From Paenibacillus sp. ACRRY (GTDB lineage Bacteria > Bacillota > Bacilli > Paenibacillales > Paenibacillaceae), in contig NZ_JAKRNM010000009.1 of NCBI RefSeq assembly GCF_022346995.1, positions 62,001 through 126,000 of the forward strand: DNA of 64,000 bases. Reading direction: 5' to 3'. The position numbers and the translations under genes are program-made. The notes under the pieces were generated by a model that made no database searches, had not been told where the DNA came from, and saw only the letters and a program-made list of their open reading frames with translations. This document shows, in pieces, positions 34,855 to 43,949 of this stretch. How positions within the stretch are numbered: position 1 is the stretch's first letter; every line of letters starts with the position of its first letter.

Positions 34855-36436
34855 AGTATTTTTGGTAGATGACGAACCGAGCATACGCGAAGGGCTGACA
34901 ACGATCATAGATTGGGCCGAGTATGGATTTGAGGTGATTGCTACCGCAGCAAGTGGACGGGAGGCCATTACTCGATTTGATGAGCTTAAACCGGATCTGA
35001 CCATTATCGATATCCGTATGCCGGGCATGACTGGATTGGACGTAATCGAAGAGGTGCGGAAACAACATCCGGGATCACATTTTCTCATTCTGAGTGGGTA
35101 TGCCGATTTTGATTATGCCAAGAAAGCAATCAGCTTCGGTGTGGATGGGTACTTGCTAAAGCCTGTGGATGAAGAAGAGATCATCGGTGAGCTTCAGCGT
35201 ATTGCTGCAGTGCTTACACGTGAGCAGGAAGCACTGGCACGTCATGCAGGTGAAGATACGGCATATCGGGAGCATCAGATCGAGGCACTTCTGTTTGATA
35301 ATCTGGAAGGCGTCGGTCCCATCGAAGAGGATGCCCTTGGGTTGAAGTGGCCGCAATATCAGGTTGTGCTGTTAGAGATGCATACCGCACCTGATGTGCA
35401 GCGCGGAGGTGTAGTTAAACGAAAACTGGCAGAGGCCTTTGATCAAAAGGATCGGGGAATCGTCTTCTCCTATCATTCAGGTCTCGCCTTGTTGTGCAAG
35501 GATCCGATTACATCGGCTTCGTCTGCCGAGCATCTATATGATGAGCTGAAGCGGCTCCTCGGAGAATGGAACATTACGATGTACGGGGCAGCAGGCGAAC
35601 CGGCCAATACGACTTCCGAGATTGTCAGATCCTATAAACAGGCTAACGAACTTCTTGCAGAACGTTTTCTATTCAACGAACAACGTATTATGTTATGGAA
35701 TGAAGAGCTTGCTGCTGAAGGAACGGTTGCTTCCATGATCGGCGAAATTGAAAGCGCTGAGCCTGGCGAGTCGGAATTGGCGGACAAGCTGTATTATGCC
35801 CTCGACATACGCAGCATGGAATCTGTAATTCGGGTGCTGGGCGAGATCGAAGAGCGAATTGTTCCATACCATCGAACAGAACAGGCAATCAAAACGGCGT
35901 TCTCACAGGTGTTCTCCATGGCAATCAACAAACTGGCTGCCTCGAACCAGCATATGCAGTCGATCATGCAGGAACATTCTGTCCTGATCAACGAAGTATA
36001 TCATCAATTAACGGTATCTGATCTGAAGGCGATGGCAGAAGGCCATCTAAGTCGTCTTATTCAACGTATGGGCGGTAGCAGTAAAGATACGGCACTTAAA
36101 CAAATGATCGATTTTATTCGGCGTAATCCGGGGGAAAATCTCAAGCTGGAGGTTCTTGCCGAGGTATTCAACTATAACAGCAGTTATCTTGGCAAGCTGT
36201 TCAAGAACCACACGGGAGAGTCTTTCAACGCATTCTTGGATAAGGTTCGAATCGAAAAAGCGAAAGAACTGCTTGATGAAGGGTTAAAGGTACATCAGGT
36301 CGCCGCAAGAGTGGGGTATGCCAATGTGGATTATTTTCACGGCAAGTTTAAGAAGTATGTAGGAGAGTCTCCTTCAGCGTACAAACATGCCAGATCCCAA
36401 TATAAAGATCAGCCTGAAGAGCCTGATGGCGTCTAG
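34847..36436 (+). CDS. YesN-type response regulator with AraC DNA-binding domain
   Basis: The 529-residue regulator has an N-terminal receiver with Asp55 (TIIDIRMPG), a central region of about 300 residues of the YesN type, and a C-terminal AraC domain with two helix-turn-helix units (LEVLAEVFNYNSSYLGKLFKN, then VAARVGYANVDYFHGKFKKYVG). The ATG follows AGGAGGGG and lies within the kinase gene. It probably activates the transporter and glycosidase genes downstream when the kinase senses an oligosaccharide; that link is contextual. Confidence 0.9.
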   Translation: MYKVFLVDDEPSIREGLTTIIDWAEYGFEVIATAASGREAITRFDELKPDLTIIDIRMPGMTGLDVIEEVRKQHPGSHFLILSGYADFDYAKKAISFGVDGYLLKPVDEEEIIGELQRIAAVLTREQEALARHAGEDTAYREHQIEALLFDNLEGVGPIEEDALGLKWPQYQVVLLEMHTAPDVQRGGVVKRKLAEAFDQKDRGIVFSYHSGLALLCKDPITSASSAEHLYDELKRLLGEWNITMYGAAGEPANTTSEIVRSYKQANELLAERFLFNEQRIMLWNEELAAEGTVASMIGEIESAEPGESELADKLYYALDIRSMESVIRVLGEIEERIVPYHRTEQAIKTAFSQVFSMAINKLAASNQHMQSIMQEHSVLINEVYHQLTVSDLKAMAEGHLSRLIQRMGGSSKDTALKQMIDFIRRNPGENLKLEVLAEVFNYNSSYLGKLFKNHTGESFNAFLDKVRIEKAKELLDEGLKVHQVAARVGYANVDYFHGKFKKYVGESPSAYKHARSQYKDQPEEPDGV

Positions 36437-36463
36437 TCGCAAGAATCACAGGCTCTGCTTTTT
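36418..36463 (+). terminator. Intrinsic terminator overlapping the end of the YesN gene
   Basis: AGAGCCTG (inside the coding end) pairs with CAGGCTCT, followed by GCTTTTT. Confidence 0.7.
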
Positions 36464-36489
36464 ATGTTTCAATTTTTTTATCAATATAT

Positions 36490-36500
36490 AAAACGTTTTC
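36490..36500 (+). promoter_or_regulatory. AAAACGTTTTC operator-like palindrome before the GH2 gene
   Basis: A CG-centred palindrome lies 130 bp before the GH2 start. The same core recurs before the transporter genes, binding-protein genes and GH95 gene. It fits a LacI/CcpA-type operator. Confidence 0.5.
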
Positions 36501-36630
36501 GGTCCCTTTACATTTCTTGAATTTGTATTCATGATATAATCCATCGTCTTCCTTATATAAACAATGGTGTCTTCCATATCTAAGTCTTAAACTGGATGTA
36601 TCTTATTCCGGGACAAGGAGAGACAATCAG

Positions 36631-39516
36631 ATGAAACCATCGGATATACAAGCTGTTCGCAATACGTTTGACCTGAAAGGGACCTGGAAGTTCTGTCTCG
36701 AAACAGATCTTGCCCATGACAAGAGGCCTCCCCTTTCTGATGAATCAGTATGGGGAACGATTCAAGTCCCCGGTTCCTGGGAAGAGCAGGGGTATGGAGA
36801 CGAACCGGATTATCTGAGGATGGATACATGGACCAAGATACGTGAATACGAGGGTGCTGCCTGGTATGCGACGAATGTGGATCTTACGCCGTCAGAACCG
36901 GACTGCGAGTATGTATTAAGACTTGAGGGAGTCAGATGGACAACTGATCTCTGGGTAAATGGACAGCATGCCGGACAGCGTGACAGTCTGCTTGTGGCGC
37001 AGGAATGGGATATTACATCCCTACTCCATTCGGGAATGCAAAACCGGTTGGAGTTGCGTGTGGATAATACGATGAAGCTGCCTTTGGCCGGAAGTCATAT
37101 TCATTCCATCCACACGGCTACAGCGTGGGGCGGAATTACAGGCGGAGCCTATCTGGATCGACTCCCTTCTTGTCGCATCAAGCAATTGCATATCCAGCCT
37201 AACGCCGAGAACGGGATCGTAACGATCCGTTATGATGTAAGCGCTAGCGAACCAACCATATCCAAATCCAGTACATGTCATCTTCATGTGGATATTAGGC
37301 ACCCTGACGGAAGCTGGCTTCCGAGGCAGAGCCGTACCCTCGCTTCAATGTCTCTTCAGAATGAGGGCCGACAATTCGAAGGGAGTTATGGCACGCAGCA
37401 ATGGGATCTTGATCTTGGTCAGGAAAAGGACATTGCCCTGTGGTCGGATACATCCCCGAGGTTGTATCAGGTCGTTGTCTCCTTGCAGGATGAAGAGCGA
37501 GAGCTGGATAGGGTGGAACGGACATTCGGCATGCGTTCCTTCAGAGCGAATGGAAAGAAGCTTGAGCTGAACAGCGTACCTGTATTTTTACGAGGATACG
37601 TGGATTGTTGCATTTTTCCGTTAACAGGTTATCCGGTCTGGGACAAGCAGCATTATATACAGCAGTTTCGTACGGCAAAGTCTTATGGATTCAATCATGT
37701 ACGTCTGCATGGCTGGAGTGCACCCCGGGCGTTCTGGGAAGCGGCAGATGAAGAAGGCATGCTTGTTCAGGCTGAACTTCCGCACTGGTCACGGTGGTTT
37801 GAGAATCGTGACGTGAAGGCACCAGCAGAGATCATGCTATTCTTGACCCGCGAATTAAAAGGATTATTACATTCCTTGCACACGCATCCTTCCTTCGTCA
37901 TGTTTTCGTTGGGAAATGAACTGATTGGGCCTAACGGACATCCTGAATTGAATGATTTGGTAGAGCTCGCTCGTTCTCTTGACCCCACCCGGTTATATAC
38001 GGATAATACGGGCTTTGGTCAGCTGCCGGCTCAAGGCCGAAATGCAGACTTTTATATTCAGTCATTGAACTGGCATCCACCACTGGAATCAGAGTTGTCT
38101 GCCGTACCGGACACCACGCTGGATTACCATGATGTCACCCGGCTTACGAATGATCCTGTTGTTGGGCATGAACATGCACAGTTCACCATGTATGTACGCC
38201 CTCAGGAGCGGAAGAAGTACACAGGCGTCCTGCGACCAAGCTGGTTGGAATCCATTGAAGAGTCCATTACGCGCAGAGGCCTGGCGGATGATGTGGAAGA
38301 TTTCCAGCACGCAAGTGGCATACATCTGATGCGGTCCTTAAAGGAAGCGATGGAACGAGTTCGCCGCACACCAGATGCAGCGGGCATACAATTGCTTGAT
38401 ATCCGTGATTTTCCTGGACAGGGACATGCGACAACAGGATTTCTGGACGTTTTCTGGGAGAGCAAAGGAATAGTGGAACCGGCAGCATTCAAGCAGTTTA
38501 ACGAAAGCAGTGTGCTCTTGCTGAGCTGTAGTCAGCGGACCTACTATGCTGGAGAAACCGTTTATATTGAAGCCATCATATCTCATTATGGAGAGATGCC
38601 GATTGTAGATGCCTCAATCCATTGGAAGCTTATCCGTAATAATATCATTGAGGACGAGGGCGAGTGGGCATACGGAGATATCAGCTGTGGTTCCGTTGTT
38701 TCGCTTGGGCGTCTGACCATACAGGCACCCAATAGTGCTGCTGCATTTGTGATCGAAGCTGAGATCAGATCAGGTAATTCGGAGCGCATGGCCGCCAACA
38801 TCTGGCATGGTTGGTCGTTTCCTCACTATCATCCTCACGATCGGTCTCATCGGATCTGGAATAGCGTAGGTGAGCTGCAACCATTTTTACTGGATTCCCA
38901 ACATCGTCAGGTGGACCATCTGGATGGAAAAGACTTACTCAGCCAAAATCAGATAGACTTGGTGATCATCTCTTCACTTACACCTAATGTACTCGATTAT
39001 CTGATGAATGGTGGCAGTGTCTGGCTTCAGGTTAAACCGGATGAACTATACGATGCTGTTAACACCAAGTATCTGCCTGTATTCTGGAATTATCTCATGT
39101 TTGCAACACAGTCTGGAGCAACGATGGGAATGAATCTGCAGGAAAAGGTACCTTTGCTGGGCCGTTTCCCACATGATCAGGCTTCCGATTGGCATTGGTA
39201 CCATCTGGTGAATGGTACTCCTGCGATATGCCTTGATTCGTTACATGAGATACGTCCATCCATTGAAGTAATTGACCATTTTCACAGAGCCAAGCGATTG
39301 GCATATGCTTTTGAGGCTAGAGTGGGGCGGGGGAAACTCCTGGTATCGTCATTGCCATTTGCCAACGTTCCCATGATGAAGCGTCCCGAGGCTGCCTTCC
39401 TGTTTCAGGAGATAGTCGCGTACTTGTTGGGGGATCAATTCGATCCTGTTGCCACGATATCGGCGGCCGAATTGTTGGGCATCGTCAAGCTGCAGACCAT
39501 ACAGTTCACATTATGA
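36631..39516 (+). CDS. GH2-type glycoside hydrolase
   Basis: The 961-residue cytoplasmic protein starts with a GH2 sugar-binding domain (VPGSWEEQGYG, WYATNVDL, LRLEGVRWTTDLWVNG), continues through an Ig-like domain to a TIM barrel with NHVRLHGWSAP and the acid/base Glu430 in SLGNEL. GHEHAQF at about 512-518 carries Glu514, a candidate nucleophile. A YTGVLRP segment and LLDIRDFPGQG belong to a GH2 subgroup found in polysaccharide loci. The C-terminal 300 residues are beta-rich and then contain a Rossmann-like VIISSLTPNVLDYLMNGGSVW segment. AAGGAGAG precedes the ATG. Beta-galactosidase-like activity is a guess. Confidence 0.82.
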   Translation: MKPSDIQAVRNTFDLKGTWKFCLETDLAHDKRPPLSDESVWGTIQVPGSWEEQGYGDEPDYLRMDTWTKIREYEGAAWYATNVDLTPSEPDCEYVLRLEGVRWTTDLWVNGQHAGQRDSLLVAQEWDITSLLHSGMQNRLELRVDNTMKLPLAGSHIHSIHTATAWGGITGGAYLDRLPSCRIKQLHIQPNAENGIVTIRYDVSASEPTISKSSTCHLHVDIRHPDGSWLPRQSRTLASMSLQNEGRQFEGSYGTQQWDLDLGQEKDIALWSDTSPRLYQVVVSLQDEERELDRVERTFGMRSFRANGKKLELNSVPVFLRGYVDCCIFPLTGYPVWDKQHYIQQFRTAKSYGFNHVRLHGWSAPRAFWEAADEEGMLVQAELPHWSRWFENRDVKAPAEIMLFLTRELKGLLHSLHTHPSFVMFSLGNELIGPNGHPELNDLVELARSLDPTRLYTDNTGFGQLPAQGRNADFYIQSLNWHPPLESELSAVPDTTLDYHDVTRLTNDPVVGHEHAQFTMYVRPQERKKYTGVLRPSWLESIEESITRRGLADDVEDFQHASGIHLMRSLKEAMERVRRTPDAAGIQLLDIRDFPGQGHATTGFLDVFWESKGIVEPAAFKQFNESSVLLLSCSQRTYYAGETVYIEAIISHYGEMPIVDASIHWKLIRNNIIEDEGEWAYGDISCGSVVSLGRLTIQAPNSAAAFVIEAEIRSGNSERMAANIWHGWSFPHYHPHDRSHRIWNSVGELQPFLLDSQHRQVDHLDGKDLLSQNQIDLVIISSLTPNVLDYLMNGGSVWLQVKPDELYDAVNTKYLPVFWNYLMFATQSGATMGMNLQEKVPLLGRFPHDQASDWHWYHLVNGTPAICLDSLHEIRPSIEVIDHFHRAKRLAYAFEARVGRGKLLVSSLPFANVPMMKRPEAAFLFQEIVAYLLGDQFDPVATISAAELLGIVKLQTIQFTL

Positions 39517-39521
39517 TTGCG

Positions 39522-39545
39522 AGGACCTGGTACAGGTCCTTTTTC
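39522..39545 (+). terminator. Intrinsic terminator after the GH2 gene
   Basis: AGGACCTG pairs with CAGGTCCT (3-base loop), then TTTTC. Confidence 0.85.
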
Positions 39546-39562
39546 TATTCTCTAAAAATGAA

Positions 39563-39589
39563 GGTAAACGATTACCATAAAACGTTTTC
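39563..39589 (+). promoter_or_regulatory. Two CG-centred operator-like sites before the sugar permease genes
   Basis: GGTAAACGATTACC (39563-39576) and AAAACGTTTTC (39579-39589) lie side by side. A third, cre-like TGAAAACGCTCTAT lies at 39741-39754. Confidence 0.5.
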
Positions 39590-39795
39590 GGTAATTAGCA
39601 TTTTAAATTATATCTACCTTATTATGGCGTAAATTGTAGATGAAAGGCCTTAAAATACCTGATTTTGATCAGATAATGTCGAATTGTGTGAGCGGATATC
39701 TAATTTTTATATGATTTTCTCTAAAATCCAGATGGTATTTTGAAAACGCTCTATCAGTTATGATTGATCTATAAAACAGAGGAGGGGGAACGGAG

Positions 39796-40779
39796 ATGGA
39801 AACGCTAACAAAAAAATCCGCTTCCGCGAAAAGAAGCAGTAACCCCAAGCCGCCAGTAAACAAACGGCGGAACGGAATTTGGGATAGCATCAAGCAGCAG
39901 AAGTATCTCTATCTCATGTCACTGCCATTCGTAATTTGGGTTTTTGTATTTAACTATCTGCCGCTATGGGGATGGACGATGGCTTTCCAAAATTATAAAC
40001 CAGCCAGATCGTTCGGCGAACAAGAATGGGTTGGTTTTAAACACTTTGTAGAGCTGTTTAGCGATGAGCGTTTTTATCTGGTACTTCGAAACACGCTTGC
40101 AATGAGCTTAATGGGGCTGATTGTCGGTTTTGTTGTGCCGATTTTCTTTGCAATTCTATTGAACGAAATGAAGGGCATGCTATTCAAACGGACGGTCCAA
40201 ACCGTCTCCTACTTGCCTCACTTTGTATCATGGGTCGTTGTAGCAGGGATCATTACCAAGATGCTCTCCACCGATGGAGGGATTGTCAACGACATTTTGC
40301 TGGGCCTGAATATTATTGATCAACCAATTCAATTCATGGCGAAGGGGAACCTATTTTGGTACATTGTAACCGCTTCAGATATGTGGAAAGAAACGGGCTG
40401 GAATGCCATCATCTATTTGGCTGCGATTACAGGTATTGACCAGGAATTGTACGAAGCCTCCCGTGTCGACGGAGCAAACCGCTGGAGACAAATGTGGCAC
40501 ATCACGCTGCCAGGTATCCGGACAACCATTTCCGTATTATTTATCATGTCCATTGGACACTTGATCAGTATCGGTTTCGAGAAGCAGATGTTGCTGCAAA
40601 ACAGTCTGGTATTAGACTACTCGGAAGTTCTCGATCTCTACGCACTCAATTATGGTTTGAATATGGGACGATTCTCATATGGTACAGCCATAGGTATATT
40701 CAACTCCGTTGTCAGTATCATCCTTCTGTTTACAGCGAACGGGTTGTTCAAAAAATTCACCAAAGAAAGCATTATGTAG
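39796..40779 (+). CDS. Carbohydrate ABC transporter permease, LplB type
   Basis: The 327-residue protein has a basic N-terminus, six membrane helices and the EAA loop (EASRVDGANRWRQMWHITLPGI) of MalF-like permeases. Length, the YLMSLPFVIWVFVFNYLPLWGW first helix and the partner gene 15 bp downstream match the LplB/YteP group, which imports complex plant or yeast oligosaccharides. No ATPase gene lies nearby; these systems use a shared MsmX-type ATPase encoded elsewhere. Confidence 0.92.
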   Translation: METLTKKSASAKRSSNPKPPVNKRRNGIWDSIKQQKYLYLMSLPFVIWVFVFNYLPLWGWTMAFQNYKPARSFGEQEWVGFKHFVELFSDERFYLVLRNTLAMSLMGLIVGFVVPIFFAILLNEMKGMLFKRTVQTVSYLPHFVSWVVVAGIITKMLSTDGGIVNDILLGLNIIDQPIQFMAKGNLFWYIVTASDMWKETGWNAIIYLAAITGIDQELYEASRVDGANRWRQMWHITLPGIRTTISVLFIMSIGHLISIGFEKQMLLQNSLVLDYSEVLDLYALNYGLNMGRFSYGTAIGIFNSVVSIILLFTANGLFKKFTKESIM

Positions 40780-40794
40780 GGAGGGGGAAACATT

Positions 40795-41697
40795 ATGGCG
40801 AACAAATCATTCAATGCTACACGGGGCGATAAACTGTTCGATATATTCAATTATATCGCGATGGCGCTGGTGTTGGTCGTAACGCTGTATCCATTCCTGA
40901 ACGTGCTTGCGATCTCACTGAATAACTCAACAGATACGGTACGTGGTGGAATTTACTTGTGGCCGCGGGAGTTTACGCTGGAAAACTACAAAACGATCTT
41001 CCAATATGACGGGCTGCTGCAAGGTCTGCAGATTTCCATTCTGCGTACGATTGTGGGTACCCTGCTCGGTCTGATCAGTTCATCCATGATTGCTTTTACA
41101 CTGAGCCGTCCAGACTTCAAATTGAGAAAATTTGTGTCAACTACACTGGCACTCACGATGTATTTCTCCGGTGGTCTGATTCCGGTGTACATCCTGATGC
41201 GTGACCTGAACCTGATCGGTACATTCTGGGTATATGTATTGCCAGGCATGATCAGTGCATTTAACGTATTCATCATCCGTTCGTTCATTGATGGATTGCC
41301 GTATGCACTGCAAGAGTCCGCTAAGCTAGACGGTGCAAATGACTTTAAGATTTTCTACAAAATCATCTTGCCACTCTGTAAACCGGTACTTGCAACGATT
41401 GCATTGTTCCTTGCAGTAGGCCAATGGAACGCATGGTTTGATACGTATCTGTACAATGGTTCCAAGGCACATCTGACAACACTCCAGTATGAGTTGATGA
41501 AAGTACTGCAAAGTACACAGCAAGGTTCTGGTGCGGGACGCAATGCCAATGACATGGCACAGCAGATGACACAGATTTCACCAGAATCCATCAAGATGGC
41601 CATTACGATCGTCGTTACCGTTCCAATCCTGGTTGTGTATCCATTCCTGCAAAAGTACTTTGTAGGCGGTATGACACTGGGTGCAGTAAAAGCATAA
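40795..41697 (+). CDS. Carbohydrate ABC transporter permease, YtcP/LplC type
   Basis: The 300-residue MalG-like permease has six helices and the EAA loop ESAKLDGANDFKIFYKIILPLCKP. It begins with the NYIAMALVLVVTLYPFLNVLAISLN helix typical of the YtcP/LplC group and ends in a short GGMTLGAVKA tail. GGAGGGGG precedes the ATG. It forms the channel with the LplB-type protein and should serve the binding proteins that follow. Confidence 0.92.
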   Translation: MANKSFNATRGDKLFDIFNYIAMALVLVVTLYPFLNVLAISLNNSTDTVRGGIYLWPREFTLENYKTIFQYDGLLQGLQISILRTIVGTLLGLISSSMIAFTLSRPDFKLRKFVSTTLALTMYFSGGLIPVYILMRDLNLIGTFWVYVLPGMISAFNVFIIRSFIDGLPYALQESAKLDGANDFKIFYKIILPLCKPVLATIALFLAVGQWNAWFDTYLYNGSKAHLTTLQYELMKVLQSTQQGSGAGRNANDMAQQMTQISPESIKMAITIVVTVPILVVYPFLQKYFVGGMTLGAVKA

Positions 41698-41710
41698 GCA
41701 ACATTATAGA

Positions 41711-41841
41711 GCTGCCAAAAAGAGCAGCCGTAAACTAAAAAAAGCATCAGGTGCCCGAGGCGTGACCAATTGGTTTGCGCCTCACCGTATAGGGCTGCGG
41801 AGCGGCATTCATGAAGCTATAGACAGGGACAAAAAAGTCCC
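41711..41841 (+). repeat. Three hairpins between the permease and first binding-protein genes
   Basis: Stems are GCTGC/GCAGC (41711-41728), GGT plus GAGGCG/CGCCTC plus ACC with a bulge around an ACCAATTGGT core (41750-41786), and GGGAC/GTCCC (41826-41841). None has a T-run of terminator type. They probably shape mRNA processing so the binding protein is made in excess. Confidence 0.5.
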
Positions 41842-41879
41842 GGATAAGACAGACATATGAAACAGGGAGGATTACCATT

Positions 41880-43568
41880 ATGGCAAGTTTTAAAATGAAA
41901 GGGGCACTGGCTCCTGTACTTGCGATGTCTTTGCTCGCAGGTTGTGGTGGTGGAGGAACTGGCGGCGAAACGTCGTTTAAAGACACAAGTGGTGACACGT
42001 CTCCGCTCACATTCAGCTTTTTTAGCGTCGATCCCAGTCCAAACTGGAATGGCATGAAGGATGAGGTAGGCCAGGTTATTACGGAGAAAACAGGAATAAC
42101 ACTTAACGGTGAATTTGCCGTCAGCGGTGGTCAGGACAAAATATCCTTAATGGCAGCGAGCGGCGATTATCCCGATATCGTGTCACCCAAAGGAGAGCTT
42201 AGCAAACTGGTGGATGCAGGAGCTATGTTGGATCTGACAGATCTGATTGACCAGTATGCTCCCAATCTGAAGAAGCTGTATGGTAATTACATGGACCGGT
42301 TGAAATACAGTAATGAAGATCAGGCTATTTATGTGCTGCCGACGTATTATGCGGTAGATCAGAAGTATTTTGATGCAGGCGGCGGGTTCGGTATTCAGCA
42401 CCGTGTATTGAAAGAGCTGGGCTACCCTGAGGTACGCACGCTCGAGGATTTTGAAAATGTATTAAGAGCATACAAAGAGAAACACCCGACGATTGATGGT
42501 CAGCCAACGATCCCGCTAACACTGGATGCGGATGACTGGAGAATCATGATCACGGTAACGAATCCGGCTTTCCTGGCAACAGGTGCACCGGATGACGGTG
42601 AATATTACATCAATCCGGAAACGTACGAAGCAATGCTTCACTACAAACGTCCAGAGGAAAAAGAGTACTTCCGTTGGTTGAACAAAATGTACAACGAGGG
42701 ATTGCTTGATCAGGACAGCTTCGTACAAAAAACAGACCAGTACAAATCCAAGATCGCAAGTGGACGTGTACTTGGTGTTATAGACCAGGATTGGGGCTAT
42801 TCTGATGCAGAGAATGCACTGAAAGCAGCTGGTAAATCTGAAGCAACATATTCACATTTCCCGGTGACGCTATCTGAGGATATCAAGGATCATTCCTATC
42901 AGGACACGGGATTCGTATCCGGCTGGGGTGTAGGTATTTCAACCACGAATCCGGATCCGGTTCGTACAATCAAATTCTTCGACTACTTGGCTTCTGATGA
43001 AGGTCAAGTGTTGATGAACTGGGGAATTGAAGGCCAACACTACGAAGTGAAGGATGGCAAGCGCGTTATTCCTGCCGATGTTCTGGATCAAAAGATAAAC
43101 AATGCATCCGTATTCCAAAAAGAGACGGGTATTGGTCTGTACACCAATATGTCGGGTCATTATGGAGATGGTGTTAAGGATTCAACGGATAACTACTATA
43201 CGGCGAATTTCCCTGAACAGATCGTAGCGGCGTATTCCGATGCAGAGAAAGAAACACTGAAAGCGTATGGTGCTACAACATGGAAAGACTTGTACCCAAG
43301 TGAAGATGAGTTCCCGGTTAAACCATGGGGAGCGGCATACAATTTGCCAACTCCAGGTGACTCCAATTACAACGTCATCTTCCAGAAAACGCAGGATATT
43401 ATCCGTAAACGAATTCCGGAGGCTATTCTCAGTTCCCCGGATCAGTTTGACAGCATCTACGATGGAATGATTGCAGAAGTGAACAAGGCCGGTGCAGAAG
43501 AAATGGAGCAACAATATACCGAGCTTGTCCAAAATCGCGTTAAATTGTGGAATGGTGAAGCTCAATAA
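41880..43568 (+). CDS. Sugar-binding lipoprotein, paralog 1 (LipO/YtcQ type)
   Basis: The 562-residue protein has a lipoprotein signal with LLAGC and a Gly-rich linker, then a family 1 solute-binding fold (DPSPNWNGMKDEVGQ, MAASGDYPDIV, WLNKMYNEGLLD). It should deliver an oligosaccharide to the permeases encoded just upstream. It is the most diverged of three tandem paralogs and lacks a clear promoter of its own, so it is probably cotranscribed with the permeases. Confidence 0.9.
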   Translation: MASFKMKGALAPVLAMSLLAGCGGGGTGGETSFKDTSGDTSPLTFSFFSVDPSPNWNGMKDEVGQVITEKTGITLNGEFAVSGGQDKISLMAASGDYPDIVSPKGELSKLVDAGAMLDLTDLIDQYAPNLKKLYGNYMDRLKYSNEDQAIYVLPTYYAVDQKYFDAGGGFGIQHRVLKELGYPEVRTLEDFENVLRAYKEKHPTIDGQPTIPLTLDADDWRIMITVTNPAFLATGAPDDGEYYINPETYEAMLHYKRPEEKEYFRWLNKMYNEGLLDQDSFVQKTDQYKSKIASGRVLGVIDQDWGYSDAENALKAAGKSEATYSHFPVTLSEDIKDHSYQDTGFVSGWGVGISTTNPDPVRTIKFFDYLASDEGQVLMNWGIEGQHYEVKDGKRVIPADVLDQKINNASVFQKETGIGLYTNMSGHYGDGVKDSTDNYYTANFPEQIVAAYSDAEKETLKAYGATTWKDLYPSEDEFPVKPWGAAYNLPTPGDSNYNVIFQKTQDIIRKRIPEAILSSPDQFDSIYDGMIAEVNKAGAEEMEQQYTELVQNRVKLWNGEAQ

Positions 43569-43605
43569 TTATTCTATAGTGTACCATTCAATTTTTTGAA
43601 GAGGA

Positions 43606-43634
43606 GAACCCAGAAACCTGGGTTCTTCTTTTTG
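43606..43634 (+). terminator. Intrinsic terminator after binding-protein paralog 1
   Basis: GAACCCAG pairs with CTGGGTTC around a 4-base loop, followed by TTCTTTTTG. Confidence 0.85.
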
Positions 43635-43638
43635 TACT

Positions 43639-43664
43639 AAAACGTTTTCTAAAAAACGTTTTCA
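43639..43664 (+). promoter_or_regulatory. Paired AAAACGTTTTC sites
   Basis: Two copies of the palindrome are spaced 14 bp centre to centre, just upstream of the promoter of binding-protein paralog 2. Confidence 0.55.
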
Positions 43665-43681
43665 AATTTGTGAATTCACTA

Positions 43682-43710
43682 TTGACAAGGACTTTCCGAG
43701 CGATTATGAT
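43682..43710 (+). promoter_or_regulatory. Promoter of binding-protein paralog 2
   Basis: Exact TTGACA, a 17-bp spacer and TATGAT. The leader to the start codon is about 230 nt. Confidence 0.8.
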
Positions 43711-43717
43711 TCAAATA

Positions 43718-43731
43718 TGAAAGCACTTACA
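43718..43731 (+). promoter_or_regulatory. cre-like operator before paralog 2
   Basis: TGAAAGCACTTACA starts 13 bp after the start of the -10 box and would cover the transcription start region. A further GTAAGCGCTTTTA lies at 43829-43841. Confidence 0.65.
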
Positions 43732-43949
43732 TCACTGGTATGACAGACCTTAACGGCTTTCCCTTCAAGTCTGAAACAAAGGAAATTATCAGGTTTATAA
43801 ATTAAAAAGGTAAAATTAAACTTATTTAGTAAGCGCTTTTAAAGTAATAAAAACTAAAGATTTACATCAAGATCATTCATTTTCCGGTATGTGCAGGTCA
43901 GCCTGTTATACAATAGATAGCTTCATTTTATCCATAAGGGGGATTATAC

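Noticed and set aside
39680..39703. Sequence resembling the E. coli lac operator (AATTGTGTGAGCGGATA)
   Set aside because: It has a two-base insertion in the core and lacks the second half; no LacI-type gene is nearby. Probably chance.
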